Source of the DNA: Chelativorans sp. YIM 93263
GTDB taxonomy: Bacteria > Pseudomonadota > Alphaproteobacteria > Rhizobiales > Rhizobiaceae
Direction: 5' to 3'
DNA: 64,000 nt
NCBI RefSeq assembly: GCF_028767125.1
Contig: NZ_JAKCWP010000007.1
Span: 1-64,000, forward strand
Position numbers and translations under genes: made by a program. Position 1 is the stretch's first letter. Each line of letters begins with the position of its first letter. Positions 8,925 to 18,723 of the stretch are shown here, piece after piece. Under the pieces are notes generated by a model. It searched no databases and was not told the origin of the DNA. It saw nothing but the letters and a program-made list of their open reading frames with translations.

Positions 8925-9908
8925 CTAGTGCGAGCATAGTTTTCCTAAAACCCTTTGCCGATCTGCATGAGCATACCGCAAGAGCATCCTTGGGTCACGA
9001 TGCCCACTTATGGAAGCCACTTCCGGAACTGTTAACCCCATTTCGAAAAACCGGCTGATTGCCTCGTGCCTAAGGTCGTGAAAGTGAAGATTTCCAATCC
9101 CGGCCCTTCTGACCAGCTTCTCCCATCCCAAGCGTATAGCATTCCCAGTTGTTGGAAACACTCTGCTGCAGTGTCGCGGCTGGTTAGCAAGAATTTCTAG
9201 CGCCTTGGCCGTAAGTGGAATTGTGCGCGAGTAGCCGTTCTTCGCCTCGCGGATCTTCAGCAAACTTCGTTCGAACTCGATATCCGTCCAACCCAAGTTC
9301 AATATTTCGCCTCTCCGCATGGCGGTTTCCACGAACAGCACTACTGGAAGCAGATTAGGGTTTCGGGACTTTCTTGCGCAATCTTGGAGTTTTTGAAATT
9401 CATCGTTCCGCAAGCGCCGATCCCTCCGGATTTCAGCCACGTTAAATCGCACCTGCGTAACCGGATTTTGGGTAAGAGGAATGGCCCAATCGCGAGTTGC
9501 CACGGTGAAAATGTGCTTTAAGACGGTGAACTCTCTCTTCAAACCGGATGGGCTGATCGATTGCAGCCTCTCGTCGCGGTATTCGGCAAAATGCGCTGAG
9601 GAAAGTTCACGGAGAGCTAACTTGCAGATGCGGTGTTGCCGAAACACCATTAGGACGTAGGATTCGGCAATCGCCGAGCGCTTTAAAGGCGTGACTTCAT
9701 CGATGTACCGGTCTACCAGCTGGCCTAGAGTGGTTTTGCGCAGTAATGTTCCGTCGATAGTCAAAGCCCCTCGATCTGCCTGGACCTCTTGCTCTCTGGC
9801 CCACTGTAGAGCATCAGATTTATGCTGGAAGGTTTTGCTGATTGGGCGTTGGCCGGTTCTCCGCACCTGAACCTGCCATCTTCCGTTTCGTTTGCGAATG
9901 CTTGCCAT
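8925..9908 (-). CDS. int: Tyrosine recombinase / phage-type integrase
   Basis: 327 residues. An N-terminal Arm-type DNA-binding start (ASIRKRNGRWQVQVRRTGQR, about 2-50), a SAM-like core-binding domain (about 60-150) and a C-terminal catalytic domain. Catalytic residues visible: R198 (AMRRGEIL), K223 (REAKNGYSRTIPL), H277 and R280 (FHDLRHEA), H303 (SGHRD) and nucleophile Y312 (LLRYAHAD). All are present, so the enzyme should be active. It lies 94 bases from the right att repeat and points away from tRNA-Thr, as island integrases usually do. It should recombine the 64-bp tRNA-Thr sequence. No excisionase gene is seen beside it. Confidence 0.95.
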   Translation of the reverse strand: MASIRKRNGRWQVQVRRTGQRPISKTFQHKSDALQWAREQEVQADRGALTIDGTLLRKTTLGQLVDRYIDEVTPLKRSAIAESYVLMVFRQHRICKLALRELSSAHFAEYRDERLQSISPSGLKREFTVLKHIFTVATRDWAIPLTQNPVTQVRFNVAEIRRDRRLRNDEFQKLQDCARKSRNPNLLPVVLFVETAMRRGEILNLGWTDIEFERSLLKIREAKNGYSRTIPLTAKALEILANQPRHCSRVFPTTGNAIRLGWEKLVRRAGIGNLHFHDLRHEAISRFFEMGLTVPEVASISGHRDPRMLLRYAHADRQRVLGKLCSH

Positions 9909-10002
9909 CGTGTACCCGCTGTGACCATTTCGTGACAGCAGCGGAAGCTGAACAGTCCAATGTCGGAACTGAGAGCCAAACTAGAGCGAAATCAATTAGT
10001 TG

Positions 10003-10079
<77 letters not shown>

Positions 10080-10228
10080 CGGCTGGATTCGAGCGGCCTT
10101 CTGCCATATCGGCGGGATGAGCGCAAGCGCTACCTCCATGATATAGGAGACAAGATAGCATTTCGCAGGGGTGTCAAAGAGCGAATCGGCCGACAAAGCC
10201 ATTTCCAATGTTCAAAGGAGAGCGAGAA

Positions 10229-10402
10229 ATGGGATCGAAGAAAGAAACCAGTGACAACAAGGACGAGAGGCAGAAACGTCTTTCCGCCGAGCTTCGCGCA
10301 AATCTGGCCAAACGCAAGGCACAGGCGCGCTCACGCCGCGCCGGCGCGGCCGATAACCGAACGGAAGGAATTCCTTCGCTAAAAAGAGAGAATCAGGATT
10401 GA
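10229..10402 (+). CDS. Small Lys/Arg-rich protein upstream of murA
   Basis: 57 residues starting at ATG 10229, which has AAAGGAG nine bases upstream (an ATG at 10208 overlaps this site and is less likely). Very basic and polar (KKETSDNKDERQKRLSAEL...ANLAKRKAQARSRR), with no signal or membrane segment. Short basic proteins of this kind often sit before murA in related bacteria. Function is unknown; nucleic-acid binding is only suggested by charge. Confidence 0.6.
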   Translation: MGSKKETSDNKDERQKRLSAELRANLAKRKAQARSRRAGAADNRTEGIPSLKRENQD

Positions 10403-10519
10403 CTTGTTCCAGTCGGAACAGCGCCGCAAGAAAGGCACTTTCTTGAATAGAACATTACCATGCTCTACTGACCCAGACACAAAGTGAAAGGCGGGGCGAG
10501 CGCCCCGGGAAAGGAACCG

Positions 10520-11809
10520 ATGGACCGCATACGGATTCGCGGAGGCAGCGCGCTCAATGGGACAATCCCGGTTTCGGGAGCCAAGAATGCGGCGTTGCCG
10601 CTCATGATCGCTTCACTCCTTACCGACGACACACTGACACTGGAGAATGTGCCTCATCTGGCGGATGTGGAGCAATTGATCCGGATTCTCGGCAATCATG
10701 GCGTTGACTATTCCGTGAACGGCCGGCGCGAGAACCAGGGCAAGAGCTATGCACGCACGATCCATTTCAATGCACGCAGCATTGTGGATACCACCGCGCC
10801 TTATGAACTGGTCTCGAAAATGCGCGCTAGTTTCTGGGTCATTGGCCCGCTTCTGGCGCGCATGGGCGAGGCGCGGGTCTCTCTCCCCGGCGGCTGCGCC
10901 ATCGGCACACGGCCGGTGGATCTCTTCATCGAGGGCCTGAGAGCGCTCGGCACCGAGATCGATATCGAAGGCGGTTATGTGGTAGCCCGAGCCAAGAAAG
11001 GCTTGAAAGGCGCGCACTATAAATTCCCGAAAACCTCCGTGGGGGCCACCCATGTTCTGATGATGGCGGCTTCTCTCGCCGATGGCGAGACGGTGCTTAA
11101 AAACGCCGCGCGCGAGCCGGAAGTCGTCAATCTCGCGGAGTGTCTGAACGCCATGGGCGCCAAGATTTCCGGCGCGGGGAGCCCAACCATTGTCATCGAA
11201 GGCGTGCCGACGCTCTCCGGTGCACGGCATCGCGTTATCCCCGATCGGATCGAGACGGGCACCTATGCGCTGGCTGTCGCCATGGCCGGCGGCGACGTGC
11301 TTCTGGAGGGTGCGCGCACAGATCTCCTGGAGTCCGCGCTCGCATCGCTGGGCCGGACGGGAGCCGAGGTCACGCAGACCAATGCCGGCATCAGGGTCAG
11401 ACGCAATGGCAGCGGCATTGCCCCGGTGGATGTCACCACCGAACCCTTTCCGGGGTTTCCGACCGATTTGCAGGCCCAATTCATGGCCTTGATGACCCGG
11501 GCGAAGGGCCAGTCGCGTATCACCGAGACCATTTTCGAGAATCGCTTCATGCACGTGCAGGAGTTGGCGCGTCTGGGTGCGCGCATCTCGCTGGATGGCC
11601 AGACCGCCGTTGTCGAGGGTGTTGATTCGCTGAAGGGTGCTCCCGTCATGGCCACGGATCTGCGGGCCTCGGTGTCGCTGGTGATCGCCGGCCTCGCGGC
11701 CGAAGGCGAGACGCTCATCAACCGCGTTTATCATCTCGATCGCGGGTTCGAGCGCCTGGAAGAGAAACTTTCGGCCTGCGGCGCAGAGATTGAACGCATT
11801 TCCGCCTGA
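10520..11809 (+). CDS. murA: UDP-N-acetylglucosamine 1-carboxyvinyltransferase (MurA)
   Basis: Catalyses the first committed step of peptidoglycan synthesis: transfer of enolpyruvate from PEP to UDP-GlcNAc in the cytoplasm. 429 residues from ATG 10520 (AAAGGAACC upstream; the frame is open 12 codons further up). The family start [10 protein letters not shown]...[13 protein letters not shown] is present. The catalytic loop [15 protein letters not shown] holds Cys126, the fosfomycin target. The C-terminal half carries [16 protein letters not shown]. It starts the conserved cell-wall/histidine/translation block. Confidence 0.97.
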   Translation: MDRIRIRGGSALNGTIPVSGAKNAALPLMIASLLTDDTLTLENVPHLADVEQLIRILGNHGVDYSVNGRRENQGKSYARTIHFNARSIVDTTAPYELVSKMRASFWVIGPLLARMGEARVSLPGGCAIGTRPVDLFIEGLRALGTEIDIEGGYVVARAKKGLKGAHYKFPKTSVGATHVLMMAASLADGETVLKNAAREPEVVNLAECLNAMGAKISGAGSPTIVIEGVPTLSGARHRVIPDRIETGTYALAVAMAGGDVLLEGARTDLLESALASLGRTGAEVTQTNAGIRVRRNGSGIAPVDVTTEPFPGFPTDLQAQFMALMTRAKGQSRITETIFENRFMHVQELARLGARISLDGQTAVVEGVDSLKGAPVMATDLRASVSLVIAGLAAEGETLINRVYHLDRGFERLEEKLSACGAEIERISA

Positions 11810-11896
11810 GCCGAGGGCGGAACGTGAATCGCGGGAGCGTGTTGGGCGATGCAGAGGGACAAAGCGTTGAAACGCCCGTGGGAGAGCGCAAGCGGA

Positions 11897-12337
11897 ATGG
11901 ATGTACTGAAGCTGATCGCGTTGGATGAGGACGATCTCAGCATCATCTCCGCGCATGTGCAGGACGCGGTGATGAAAACAGGCGAGCTCAGTTTCGAAAA
12001 GCGCCAAAACCGCTTTATCGTCTCAATGAAGCGCTTCGCGTGGGAGAAGGAGAAAAAGGGCTTCTTCCGGCGCATGCCCCCTGAGCGACGCCTGAGCGTG
12101 CTGCATTTCGACCGGGTGCAGGCGGTCAAATCCGCTGGCATCGACATGCTGAAATCGGATGATGTGCTTTCCTTGCTTGCGGTGCGCTTTCTCCCCGGTG
12201 ACGCGCCGTCTGGAACCGTGGAACTCGTCTTCTCCGGCGAGGCGACAATTCACCTCGAGGTCGAGTGCATCGAGGCCAGGCTGAGCGACCTCGGCGCAGC
12301 CTGGCAGGCATCCGCCAGCCCGCGACACAAGGTGTAA
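11897..12337 (+). CDS. DUF2948 family protein
   Basis: 146 residues from ATG 11897 (MDVLKLIALDEDDLSIISAH). The frame is open to 11849, but family members begin at this methionine. Conserved features include the opening LKLIALDEDDL, NRFIVSMKRFAWE and the mid-protein ERRLSVLHFDRV. No catalytic motif is recognisable. It lies between murA and hisD, four bases before the hisD start, so it is probably co-transcribed with hisD. Function is unknown. Confidence 0.85.
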   Translation: MDVLKLIALDEDDLSIISAHVQDAVMKTGELSFEKRQNRFIVSMKRFAWEKEKKGFFRRMPPERRLSVLHFDRVQAVKSAGIDMLKSDDVLSLLAVRFLPGDAPSGTVELVFSGEATIHLEVECIEARLSDLGAAWQASASPRHKV

Positions 12338-12340
12338 TCA

Positions 12341-13639
12341 ATGGCGGTGCGGCTTTCCACGCACGAAGAGTCTTTCGAGGCACGTTTCTCCGCGCTGTTG
12401 GCAGCCAAACGCGAAACCTCACGGGAAGTCGACAATACCGTCAGTGAGATCATTGCCCGCGTACGCGATGAGGGTGATGCGGCGCTGGTCGACTATACGC
12501 GAAAGCTCGATCGTTTCGACATCTCGAAAGCCGGGATGCGCGTCACGCACACGGAGATCGAGGCCGCCCGGAAGGCGGTGGATAGCGACACAATGGATGC
12601 CCTGCACCAAGCAAAGCAGCGCGTCGAGAAGCATCACGCCCGGCAAATGCCGCAAGATTCGCGCTACACGGACACCTTGGGCGTGGAGTTGGGCTGGCGG
12701 TGGACGCCCATTTGCACGGTTGGTCTTTATGTGCCGGGCGGGATGGCGAGCTATCCAAGTTCCGTGCTTATGAACGCGGTGCCCGCCCGCGTTGCAGGCG
12801 TCGAACGTATCGTGATGACGGTCCCCGCCCCCGAGGGACGGCTCAACCCGCTGGTTCTGGCGGCCGCGCATGTGGCCGGGGTGGACGAGATTTACCGCAT
12901 TGGCGGGGCGCAGGCTGTTGCCGCGCTGGCTTTCGGCACGGAAACCGTGCCTGCCGTCGACAAAGTCGTCGGGCCGGGAAACGCCTATGTCGCCGCGGCC
13001 AAGCGGCAGGTCTTTGGCCATGTCGGCATCGACATGATCGCCGGCCCATCGGAAGTGCTGGTGGTGGCGGACAGCCGGAACAATCCCGACTGGATTGCCG
13101 CCGATCTGCTCGCCCAGGCCGAGCACGACACGGTCGCGCAATCGATTCTGATCACCAACGATCCAGAATTCGCCGATTCGGTGGAAATCGCGGTCGAACG
13201 CCAATTGAAAGAGCTCTCGCGCAGAGAGATCGCCGGTGAGAGCTGGAACAGTTTCGGCGCGGTCATCCTGGTCCATGATCTCAGCGAAGTCCCCGCGCTC
13301 GTCGATCGTATCTCCCCGGAGCACCTCGAGCTTGCGACCGATGCGGCTGAGGAGCTTCTTGCCAAGATTCGCAATGCAGGCGCTGTCTTCATGGGCCGCC
13401 ATACGCCGGAAGTGATCGGCGATTATGTCGGCGGTTCAAATCACGTGCTGCCCACGGCCCGTTCGGCGCGATTCTCCTCGGGCCTTTCCGTGCTTGATTT
13501 CGTCAAGCGCATGTCAATCCTGAGATTGGGCAGCGAGCAGCTTCAGGCGCTTGCTCCGGCAGCCATTGCCCTGGCCAAGGCAGAAGGACTCGAGGCACAC
13601 GGCCGCTCTGTCTCGATTAGGCTCAATGTGCAAGGCTGA
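12341..13639 (+). CDS. hisD: Histidinol dehydrogenase
   Basis: Catalyses the last two steps of histidine synthesis, L-histidinol to L-histidine with two NAD+. 432 residues, the usual length. Family landmarks: [20 protein letters not shown], the NAD-binding region [19 protein letters not shown], the active-site stretch [10 protein letters not shown], zinc-region residues in [12 protein letters not shown], the catalytic ISPEHLEL and GGSNHVLPT. In this order a UPF0262 gene follows and overlaps its 3' end by 14 bases. Confidence 0.97.
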   Translation: MAVRLSTHEESFEARFSALLAAKRETSREVDNTVSEIIARVRDEGDAALVDYTRKLDRFDISKAGMRVTHTEIEAARKAVDSDTMDALHQAKQRVEKHHARQMPQDSRYTDTLGVELGWRWTPICTVGLYVPGGMASYPSSVLMNAVPARVAGVERIVMTVPAPEGRLNPLVLAAAHVAGVDEIYRIGGAQAVAALAFGTETVPAVDKVVGPGNAYVAAAKRQVFGHVGIDMIAGPSEVLVVADSRNNPDWIAADLLAQAEHDTVAQSILITNDPEFADSVEIAVERQLKELSRREIAGESWNSFGAVILVHDLSEVPALVDRISPEHLELATDAAEELLAKIRNAGAVFMGRHTPEVIGDYVGGSNHVLPTARSARFSSGLSVLDFVKRMSILRLGSEQLQALAPAAIALAKAEGLEAHGRSVSIRLNVQG

Positions 13640-14111
13640 CACAGGCAAGGCGCGGCTGATAGATGTCGAGCTGGACGAGACCATAGGACGCGCCACGCCC
13701 GATATCGAGCACGAACGGGCGGTCGCCGTATTCGACCTCGTCGAGGAGAACAGTTTTCAGCCCGTGGGCGACAAAACCGGCGGGCCGTACAAGCTGAAGA
13801 TTTCACTGGCCGATGCGCGGCTCGTCTTCAATGTTCTACGCGAAAATGACGAGGTGGTCGTCGCGCATGTCCTCTCGCTGACACCCTTCAAACGCATCGT
13901 AAAGGACTACTTCCTCGTCTGCGACAGCTACTATGAGGCAATCCGAACGGCCACGCCGAGTCAGATCGAAGCGATCGATATGGGCCGGCGTGGTCTTCAC
14001 AATGAAGGGTCACAGACGCTGATGGAACGCCTCGAAGGCAAGATAGAGGTGGATTTCGACACCGCGCGACGTCTGTTTACGCTTGTTTGTGTCCTGCACT
14101 GGCGGACATGA
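13626..14111 (+). CDS. UPF0262 family protein
   Basis: 161 residues from ATG 13626, inside the last codons of hisD (14-base overlap), which suggests translational coupling. Begins [21 protein letters not shown]. Conserved family segments include [16 protein letters not shown] and [24 protein letters not shown]. No known catalytic motif; cytosolic. This family is nearly always placed between hisD and a low-molecular-weight phosphatase gene in Hyphomicrobiales, as here. Function is unknown. Confidence 0.9.
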   Translation: MCKADTGKARLIDVELDETIGRATPDIEHERAVAVFDLVEENSFQPVGDKTGGPYKLKISLADARLVFNVLRENDEVVVAHVLSLTPFKRIVKDYFLVCDSYYEAIRTATPSQIEAIDMGRRGLHNEGSQTLMERLEGKIEVDFDTARRLFTLVCVLHWRT

Positions 14112-14112
14112 G

Positions 14113-14619
14113 ATGGTGCCTTTGTCGCCCCACAGCATAAAGGGCCGTGTGAGCAGAATAAAGCGGCCGAAACATGCCAAAAGGGGCAGACCGGATTCCG
14201 TTTTGTTCCTGTGCGGGCGCAACGAAATTCGCTCCCCCATAGCCGAAATGCTTGCCCGACGCTTTCTACCACAATCGGTTTTCGTGACATCGGCGGGTGT
14301 CCGCGAAGGTTCGCGCAATGGGTTCGTCGACAGTGTTCTTGCGGAACTGGATCTCTCCCTCGGCGATCGGGAGCCTCGGACGCTCTCCGAAGTGGAAGAC
14401 ACCTATTTCGATCTTATCGTCACGCTTTCCCCGGAAGCGCACCACTGCGCATTGGAACTCACACGGCATATGGCGGTTGAAGTCGAATACTGGCCGACGC
14501 TCGACCCGTCCGTCGTTGAAGGCTCGCGCGATCAGGTGCTGGAAGCCTACCGACGCGTGCGCGACGGTCTTGCAGAACAGATCATCGAACGTTTCGGCGA
14601 AGGTGTGCGGCAGGTCTAG
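14113..14619 (+). CDS. Low-molecular-weight protein tyrosine phosphatase family protein
   Basis: 168 residues from ATG 14113, one base after the previous stop (an upstream TTG at 14083 would overlap more). The phosphate-binding loop FLCGRNEIRSPIAE carries the CX5R signature (Cys34, Arg40), and the late YWPTLDPS supplies a candidate general-acid Asp. This is the fold shared by LMW tyrosine phosphatases and arsenate reductases. The substrate is unknown. It is part of the conserved hisD-UPF0262-phosphatase-infA run. Confidence 0.88.
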   Translation: MVPLSPHSIKGRVSRIKRPKHAKRGRPDSVLFLCGRNEIRSPIAEMLARRFLPQSVFVTSAGVREGSRNGFVDSVLAELDLSLGDREPRTLSEVEDTYFDLIVTLSPEAHHCALELTRHMAVEVEYWPTLDPSVVEGSRDQVLEAYRRVRDGLAEQIIERFGEGVRQV

Positions 14620-14804
14620 AGCCTGTTATGAATTTGGGCTAAAGTTGCGTTGGCCCAAATCCACAACAACATCTAAAACAAGATTGTTCACAAACGCCGG
14701 CGAATGGGCTAGGTTCCGCGCGATTTCGGCCAGGCTGGATCATTCTCCCGTGTTCGGAGGAAATCCGGGGCGCGGCCCAACAGGTTTGTCAAAGAAGGTA
14801 TCGG

Positions 14805-15023
14805 ATGCCGAAGGAAGAAGTTCTCGAATTTCCAGGTGTTGTAACGGAGCTACTCCCCAACGCCATGTTTCGCGTTAAGCTGGAAAACGAACACGAGATC
14901 ATCGCGCACACTGCCGGACGAATGCGCAAGAATCGCATTCGCGTGCTGACCGGCGATAAAGTGCTCGTGGAGATGACGCCCTACGACCTGACCAAAGGGC
15001 GCATCACCTATCGTTTTAAGTAG
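14805..15023 (+). CDS. infA: Translation initiation factor IF-1
   Basis: 72 residues, the standard length. OB-fold S1-like protein that binds the 30S A site during initiation. Recognisable from [40 protein letters not shown] and [11 protein letters not shown] at the C-terminus. It sits about 185 bases after the phosphatase gene and so probably has its own promoter. Followed by maf. Confidence 0.97.
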
Positions 15024-15051
15024 ATCATTCCGCGGGCGACCTGGGGGTTCC

Positions 15052-15681
15052 ATGGATGCGGCCAGCAAACTCGTTCTTGCCTCCTCCTCGCCGCGCCGCC
15101 TGGAGCTGCTGCAACAGGCGGGCATCGAACCGGATCGCCTGATTCCCGCCGATATCGACGAGACGCCGCAGAGAGCGGAGCATCCGCGCTCCCTTGCCAA
15201 ACGTCTGGCACGCATGAAAGCGGAGAAGGCGCTGGAGCGGCTGAGGAAAAACGGAGAAGCCGAACAAAGCTTCCTCCTTGCCGCCGATACAGTGGTGGCG
15301 GTGGGGCGACGCATTCTGCCTAAGACTGAACTTTTCGATGAAGCCTCGGATTGCCTCCGGCTACTGTCGGGCCGCGCCCATCGTGTCTATACGGGAGTGT
15401 GCCTGTTTACGCCGGCCGGCAAGCTGCGCCATCGGCTGGTGGAAAGCCGGGTCCGCTTTAAAAGACTTTCGTCCGAGGAATTGGAGAGCTATCTCGCCTC
15501 CGGTGAATGGCGTGGCAAGGCAGGTGGCTACGCGATCCAGGGTCTGGCGGGCAGTTTTGTCGTGAAGCTCGTCGGGTCGTACACGAACGTCGTGGGCCTG
15601 CCGCTCTACGAGACGGTTAATCTTCTGGCGGCCGACGGCTACAAGGTTCACGCGAATTGGCTAACGGGAAAGAACGTCTGA
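15052..15681 (+). CDS. maf: Maf-family nucleoside triphosphate pyrophosphatase
   Basis: 209 residues. Hydrolyses non-canonical or modified NTPs (the Maf/YhdE/YceF type) and is linked to septum inhibition. Signature [20 protein letters not shown] at the N-terminus, active-site region [28 protein letters not shown] and the C-terminal [27 protein letters not shown]. The start is close behind infA. Its TGA is directly followed by the GTG start of yacG. Confidence 0.95.
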   Translation: MDAASKLVLASSSPRRLELLQQAGIEPDRLIPADIDETPQRAEHPRSLAKRLARMKAEKALERLRKNGEAEQSFLLAADTVVAVGRRILPKTELFDEASDCLRLLSGRAHRVYTGVCLFTPAGKLRHRLVESRVRFKRLSSEELESYLASGEWRGKAGGYAIQGLAGSFVVKLVGSYTNVVGLPLYETVNLLAADGYKVHANWLTGKNV

Positions 15682-15873
15682 GTGGCCAGAACAGCAGAAG
15701 AAAGAGTAACGCCCTTGAGGGCAAGCCGTCCCTGCCCGGAATGCGGAAAGCCGTCGTTGCGGGTGTACTATCCGTTCTGCTCCAAGCGCTGCAAAGATGT
15801 TGACCTTAACCGTTGGCTTTCGGGAAACTACGTCATTCCCAGTCGAGACAACGAAGACGAGGAAAACAATTGA
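15682..15873 (+). CDS. yacG: DNA gyrase inhibitor YacG (zinc ribbon)
   Basis: 63 residues from GTG 15682, with no gap after maf. The zinc ribbon is complete: CPECGK and [14 protein letters not shown], four Cys in the CX2C-X~15-CX3C spacing typical of YacG. The acidic tail DNEDEENN also fits. Known of the family: binds GyrB and inhibits DNA binding. In this clade it is part of the infA-maf-yacG unit. Confidence 0.95.
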   Translation: MARTAEERVTPLRASRPCPECGKPSLRVYYPFCSKRCKDVDLNRWLSGNYVIPSRDNEDEENN

Positions 15874-16015
15874 TTTGTTTAATCTTGTTCTCTTAGTCGT
15901 ATCTATTTTTCACACTTGATAAATCCTCGGCTTACCTTCTTGGGCGAAATAATTTGATCTTCTGGTTCTCGCTCTGCTAACGGGTGGCGGGATACTTGGA
16001 CAGGAGTTTATTACT

Positions 16016-16513
16016 ATGCGGTCAATTTTGATTACCTCGGCATCCGCTCTGGCCCTGCTCACGCTTGCTGCTTGCAGTGGCGAACAAGACCAGGCCAGCG
16101 AGACTACAAATACCGATGACACCACCCAGGATCAGGCGGACACGGCACCACAGGCCGCTGACGATGGTGCAACTGCCAGCATGGACGACACGGGCGGCGC
16201 CTCCACCGGTGATTCCATGAATGCAACGATCGACTCGGCGAGCGAGCAGGCGAAGCAGGGCGTCGACAATATCAAGCAGTCCATCGATGATGCCACCAAC
16301 GGGGCGCTGAATTCCTCCGATGATGGCCAAACCGGTGCACTGGATGCCGCGGCGGATTCCGCAAAGGCCCAGATTGACGACGCGCTCAATAGCCTCAAGT
16401 CAGGCGATCAATCGGCCAGCACGCCTCCCGAAAATTCCGGTCAGGTTGACGGCACCGCGGACGGTGGTGACGTTTCAGAATCAGACGACGTCACCAACGC
16501 CAGCACGAACTGA
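16016..16513 (+). CDS. Asp/Ser/Ala-rich lipoprotein
   Basis: 165 residues. Signal peptide with lipobox (ALALLTLAACS), so it is predicted to be lipidated at the Cys near residue 20. The mature part is low-complexity and acidic, rich in D, S, T, A and Q, with a helical patch ATIDSASEQAKQGVDNIKQS. No catalytic domain is visible. Probably an envelope-attached, disordered protein. It is followed at once by a strong terminator. Confidence 0.75.
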   Translation: MRSILITSASALALLTLAACSGEQDQASETTNTDDTTQDQADTAPQAADDGATASMDDTGGASTGDSMNATIDSASEQAKQGVDNIKQSIDDATNGALNSSDDGQTGALDAAADSAKAQIDDALNSLKSGDQSASTPPENSGQVDGTADGGDVSESDDVTNASTN

Positions 16514-16543
16514 ACGGTCTTCGCGGCCTTCAGATTACGACGA

Positions 16544-16572
16544 GGCCGGCTGTGGTGCAGCCGGCCTTTTTT
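16544..16572 (+). terminator. Rho-independent terminator of the lipoprotein gene
   Basis: Stem GGCCGGCTG (16544-16552) pairs with CAGCCGGCC (16558-16566), loop TGGTG, then TTTTTT. About 30 bases after the lipoprotein stop. Confidence 0.9.
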
Positions 16573-16602
16573 AAAAAAAGCCCGGTTCACGGGGAACCGG
16601 GC
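16573..16602 (-). terminator. Rho-independent terminator for the leftward DUF1127 gene
   Basis: Stem GCCCGGTT (16580-16587) pairs with AACCGGGC (16595-16602). On the minus strand it is followed by CTTTTTTT. Back to back with the plus-strand terminator, so the two convergent genes are insulated. Confidence 0.85.
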
Positions 16603-16663
16603 AAGGTGCAGGCGCGGCCGGGGGGAAGCCGGCATACTGGGAGTGATCGCCTGCACGGGAGAT

Positions 16664-16945
16664 TCAGCTTCTTCGCTGCGGCCTAATGCGGCCGCGTGTG
16701 CGGGCACGCGCCAGCCCCTGAAGAGGCTCCGTCGGATCAGCGAAGAGCGGAACAGAATAAACGCGATGAAGATCCTCGCGGGTCAGCCCGATATCATGCA
16801 GCTCATGGTCGGAAAGCTCGGTCAGATGGAGCATGGCACGGCGGCCGGTCCAGATTTTCCGAATACGGTCCAACGCGCGCACGCAGCGTACCGCGAGGGT
16901 CTCCAACTGAATGGAAAGCGGCAGGACGGCTTTATCTGCTTTCAT
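16664..16945 (-). CDS. DUF1127 domain protein
   Basis: 93 residues from ATG 16945 (MKADKAVLPLSIQ). The frame is open further up, but the upstream part is unlike the family. The DUF1127 core is LSDHELHDIGLTREDLHRV, a short Arg-rich helical domain; the C-terminus is basic (ARARTRGRIRPQRRS). Known of the family: small proteins linked to phosphate and C1/RNA-related regulation in alphaproteobacteria. Divergent from a LysR regulator, which may control it. Confidence 0.8.
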   Translation of the reverse strand: MKADKAVLPLSIQLETLAVRCVRALDRIRKIWTGRRAMLHLTELSDHELHDIGLTREDLHRVYSVPLFADPTEPLQGLARARTRGRIRPQRRS

Positions 16946-17085
16946 GGCGGTTGCCCTTTTCGATCGTCTCGACCTCAACCGTCGGATGCGGTCACTTCCG
17001 GTAAGGCTTCTTTTCTCATCGGAGGATTGATTAGTCGAACGAATGTTTTTAATGATTGTCATGAACAATACTGATGGATTTAATT

Positions 17086-18045
17086 ATGTCCGCTCCGCTC
17101 GATCTGGATCAGCTCACGACCTTCGTGGCTATTGCCGATACAGGAAGCTTCACCCGTGCGGCCGAGGAGGTGCACCGCACACAATCAGCCGTTTCCATGC
17201 AGATGCGCCGACTTGAGGAGCGCATTGGCAAGCCGATCTTCGAAAAGGATGGCCGCCTGAACAGGCTGACAGAAGAAGGTGAGCAGCTTTTGGTTTATGC
17301 GCGGCAATTGCTGCGGCTCAACCGTGAAACGCTTGCAGCTTTCGATGAAGCCAGTCTCGAAGGACATGTTCGCATCGGAATGCCGGATGACTACGCCGAA
17401 CGCTTCCTGCCGGAAATCGTAGCGCGGTTTTCCCGGTCCAACCCGCGCGTGGAACTCTCCGTTCTATGCGAGCCAACGCCAAACCTCGTCCAACATGTGC
17501 GCCAGGGTAGCCTCGATCTCGCTTTGCTGACTGACATAGACCAGGTGGAGATGGTGCGGAACGAGCCACTTCTATGGGTCGGGTCTGCGAACCATTCCAT
17601 GCATGAACGCGAAATCCTTCCGATGGCATTCGGGCGCCCCACCTGCTCCTGGCGCGTTGCAGCCTGCAAAGCGCTGGAGGATACCGGGCGTGCGTACCGT
17701 ATCCTTTTCACCAGTTTTTCAGCGACGGCCATATCGGCCGCGGTGCTTTCCGGTGCTGCGGTATCGGTTTTGCCCGAATGCGCCTTACGGCCAGGCATGA
17801 AGATTCTTGGCGAGCGTGAGGGATTTCCCGCACTGCCGGACTGCCGTATCGGCCTGATGCGCGGGCGCACCAGTCAGACCGAGGTCGTTGAAGCGCTGGC
17901 CCGCCACATAGGCGAAAGTCTGGACAATATTTCCGTGCCGCTCCCGGTGGACGGCACCAACGGTTTCGATTTCAGAGCCTACACGCCACATCGCCTGCAG
18001 CACCGCAAACGGCACAGGCCGAGCCACATTCTACCGGGATGGTGA
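17086..18045 (+). CDS. LysR-family transcriptional regulator
   Basis: About 319 residues from ATG 17086; an in-frame ATG at 17074 is equally possible. The N-terminal winged HTH (LDQLTTFVAIADTGSFTRAA ... QSAVSMQMRRLEERIG) is followed by a periplasmic-binding-like effector domain (VRIGMPDDYAERFLPEIVARF, SVLPECALRPG). DNA-binding cytosolic regulator. It is transcribed away from the DUF1127 gene, the common arrangement in which a LysR protein controls its divergent neighbour. Effector is unknown. Confidence 0.9.
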   Translation: MSAPLDLDQLTTFVAIADTGSFTRAAEEVHRTQSAVSMQMRRLEERIGKPIFEKDGRLNRLTEEGEQLLVYARQLLRLNRETLAAFDEASLEGHVRIGMPDDYAERFLPEIVARFSRSNPRVELSVLCEPTPNLVQHVRQGSLDLALLTDIDQVEMVRNEPLLWVGSANHSMHEREILPMAFGRPTCSWRVAACKALEDTGRAYRILFTSFSATAISAAVLSGAAVSVLPECALRPGMKILGEREGFPALPDCRIGLMRGRTSQTEVVEALARHIGESLDNISVPLPVDGTNGFDFRAYTPHRLQHRKRHRPSHILPGW

Positions 18046-18103
18046 TGACGGGTAGTGTTAATAGCCTCTGGGGAACCGGAATGGTGCCGATTCCCCGAAG
18101 TCG

Positions 18104-18544
18104 TTATTGAACGACCGAGTCCTGATCATCCGGCTCTTCGGCGGTTACCGCAACGGCATCAGGCAACGTATCGGGATCGAGATCCGCGATTTGCTGCGCG
18201 CAGAGGCTTGCGGTCTGCCGATCGACAGGCTCGCCGTTGGGCAGCTTCGCCCATTCTGCCTCTTCCACAAACTGCCGTCTCCGGAAGCTGCTGAGATCAG
18301 TAATCTCCTGATACTGTGCCCGCGCGGTATCAAAGGTTCGGAAATTTTCCACGCAGATGCTCGAGGCAAGTTCCGTCGTGGCCGTTTCTGCCGCAGCATC
18401 CGCCCTTTCCTGAGCCGTGCCGCCCGTCACCCAGCCACCCCAGGTGAAACCGACTATCATGGTGAGTACGCTTGCCCCCACCGCCGTCCAGGCCAATACA
18501 CCCTTGGACGGCTGGTATTCGTTCCAGCCTTGCATAATACTCAT
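18104..18544 (-). CDS. Membrane-anchored protein of unknown function
   Basis: 146 residues. One N-terminal membrane segment ([22 protein letters not shown], about 15-36) followed by a [15 protein letters not shown] stretch and a polar domain with two Cys (SSICVENF and ASLCAQQI), ending in an acidic tail. Such proteins are common single genes in Hyphomicrobiales. I do not recognise a function. Convergent with the LysR gene. Confidence 0.65.
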   Translation of the reverse strand: MSIMQGWNEYQPSKGVLAWTAVGASVLTMIVGFTWGGWVTGGTAQERADAAAETATTELASSICVENFRTFDTARAQYQEITDLSSFRRRQFVEEAEWAKLPNGEPVDRQTASLCAQQIADLDPDTLPDAVAVTAEEPDDQDSVVQ

Positions 18545-18723
18545 GTCGCATCTCCCGATTTATTTCATATTGTAAAAACAGCGTGAGCCCTGGCAGGTGG
18601 AAAGTCAACTTCTTTGCGCGATGTGGGACATCATCGTCGCTATTCGGCCGCCAAGGGGCCTGTCGGGCAGACATAAAGGCGACCAGGGTTGACCCCGCCC
18701 GGGACGAAAGGCTCTATCGTGGT

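Noticed and set aside
10613-12007. 464-codon minus-strand frame over murA
   Set aside because: Antisense shadow in GC-rich DNA; murA is certain on the plus strand.
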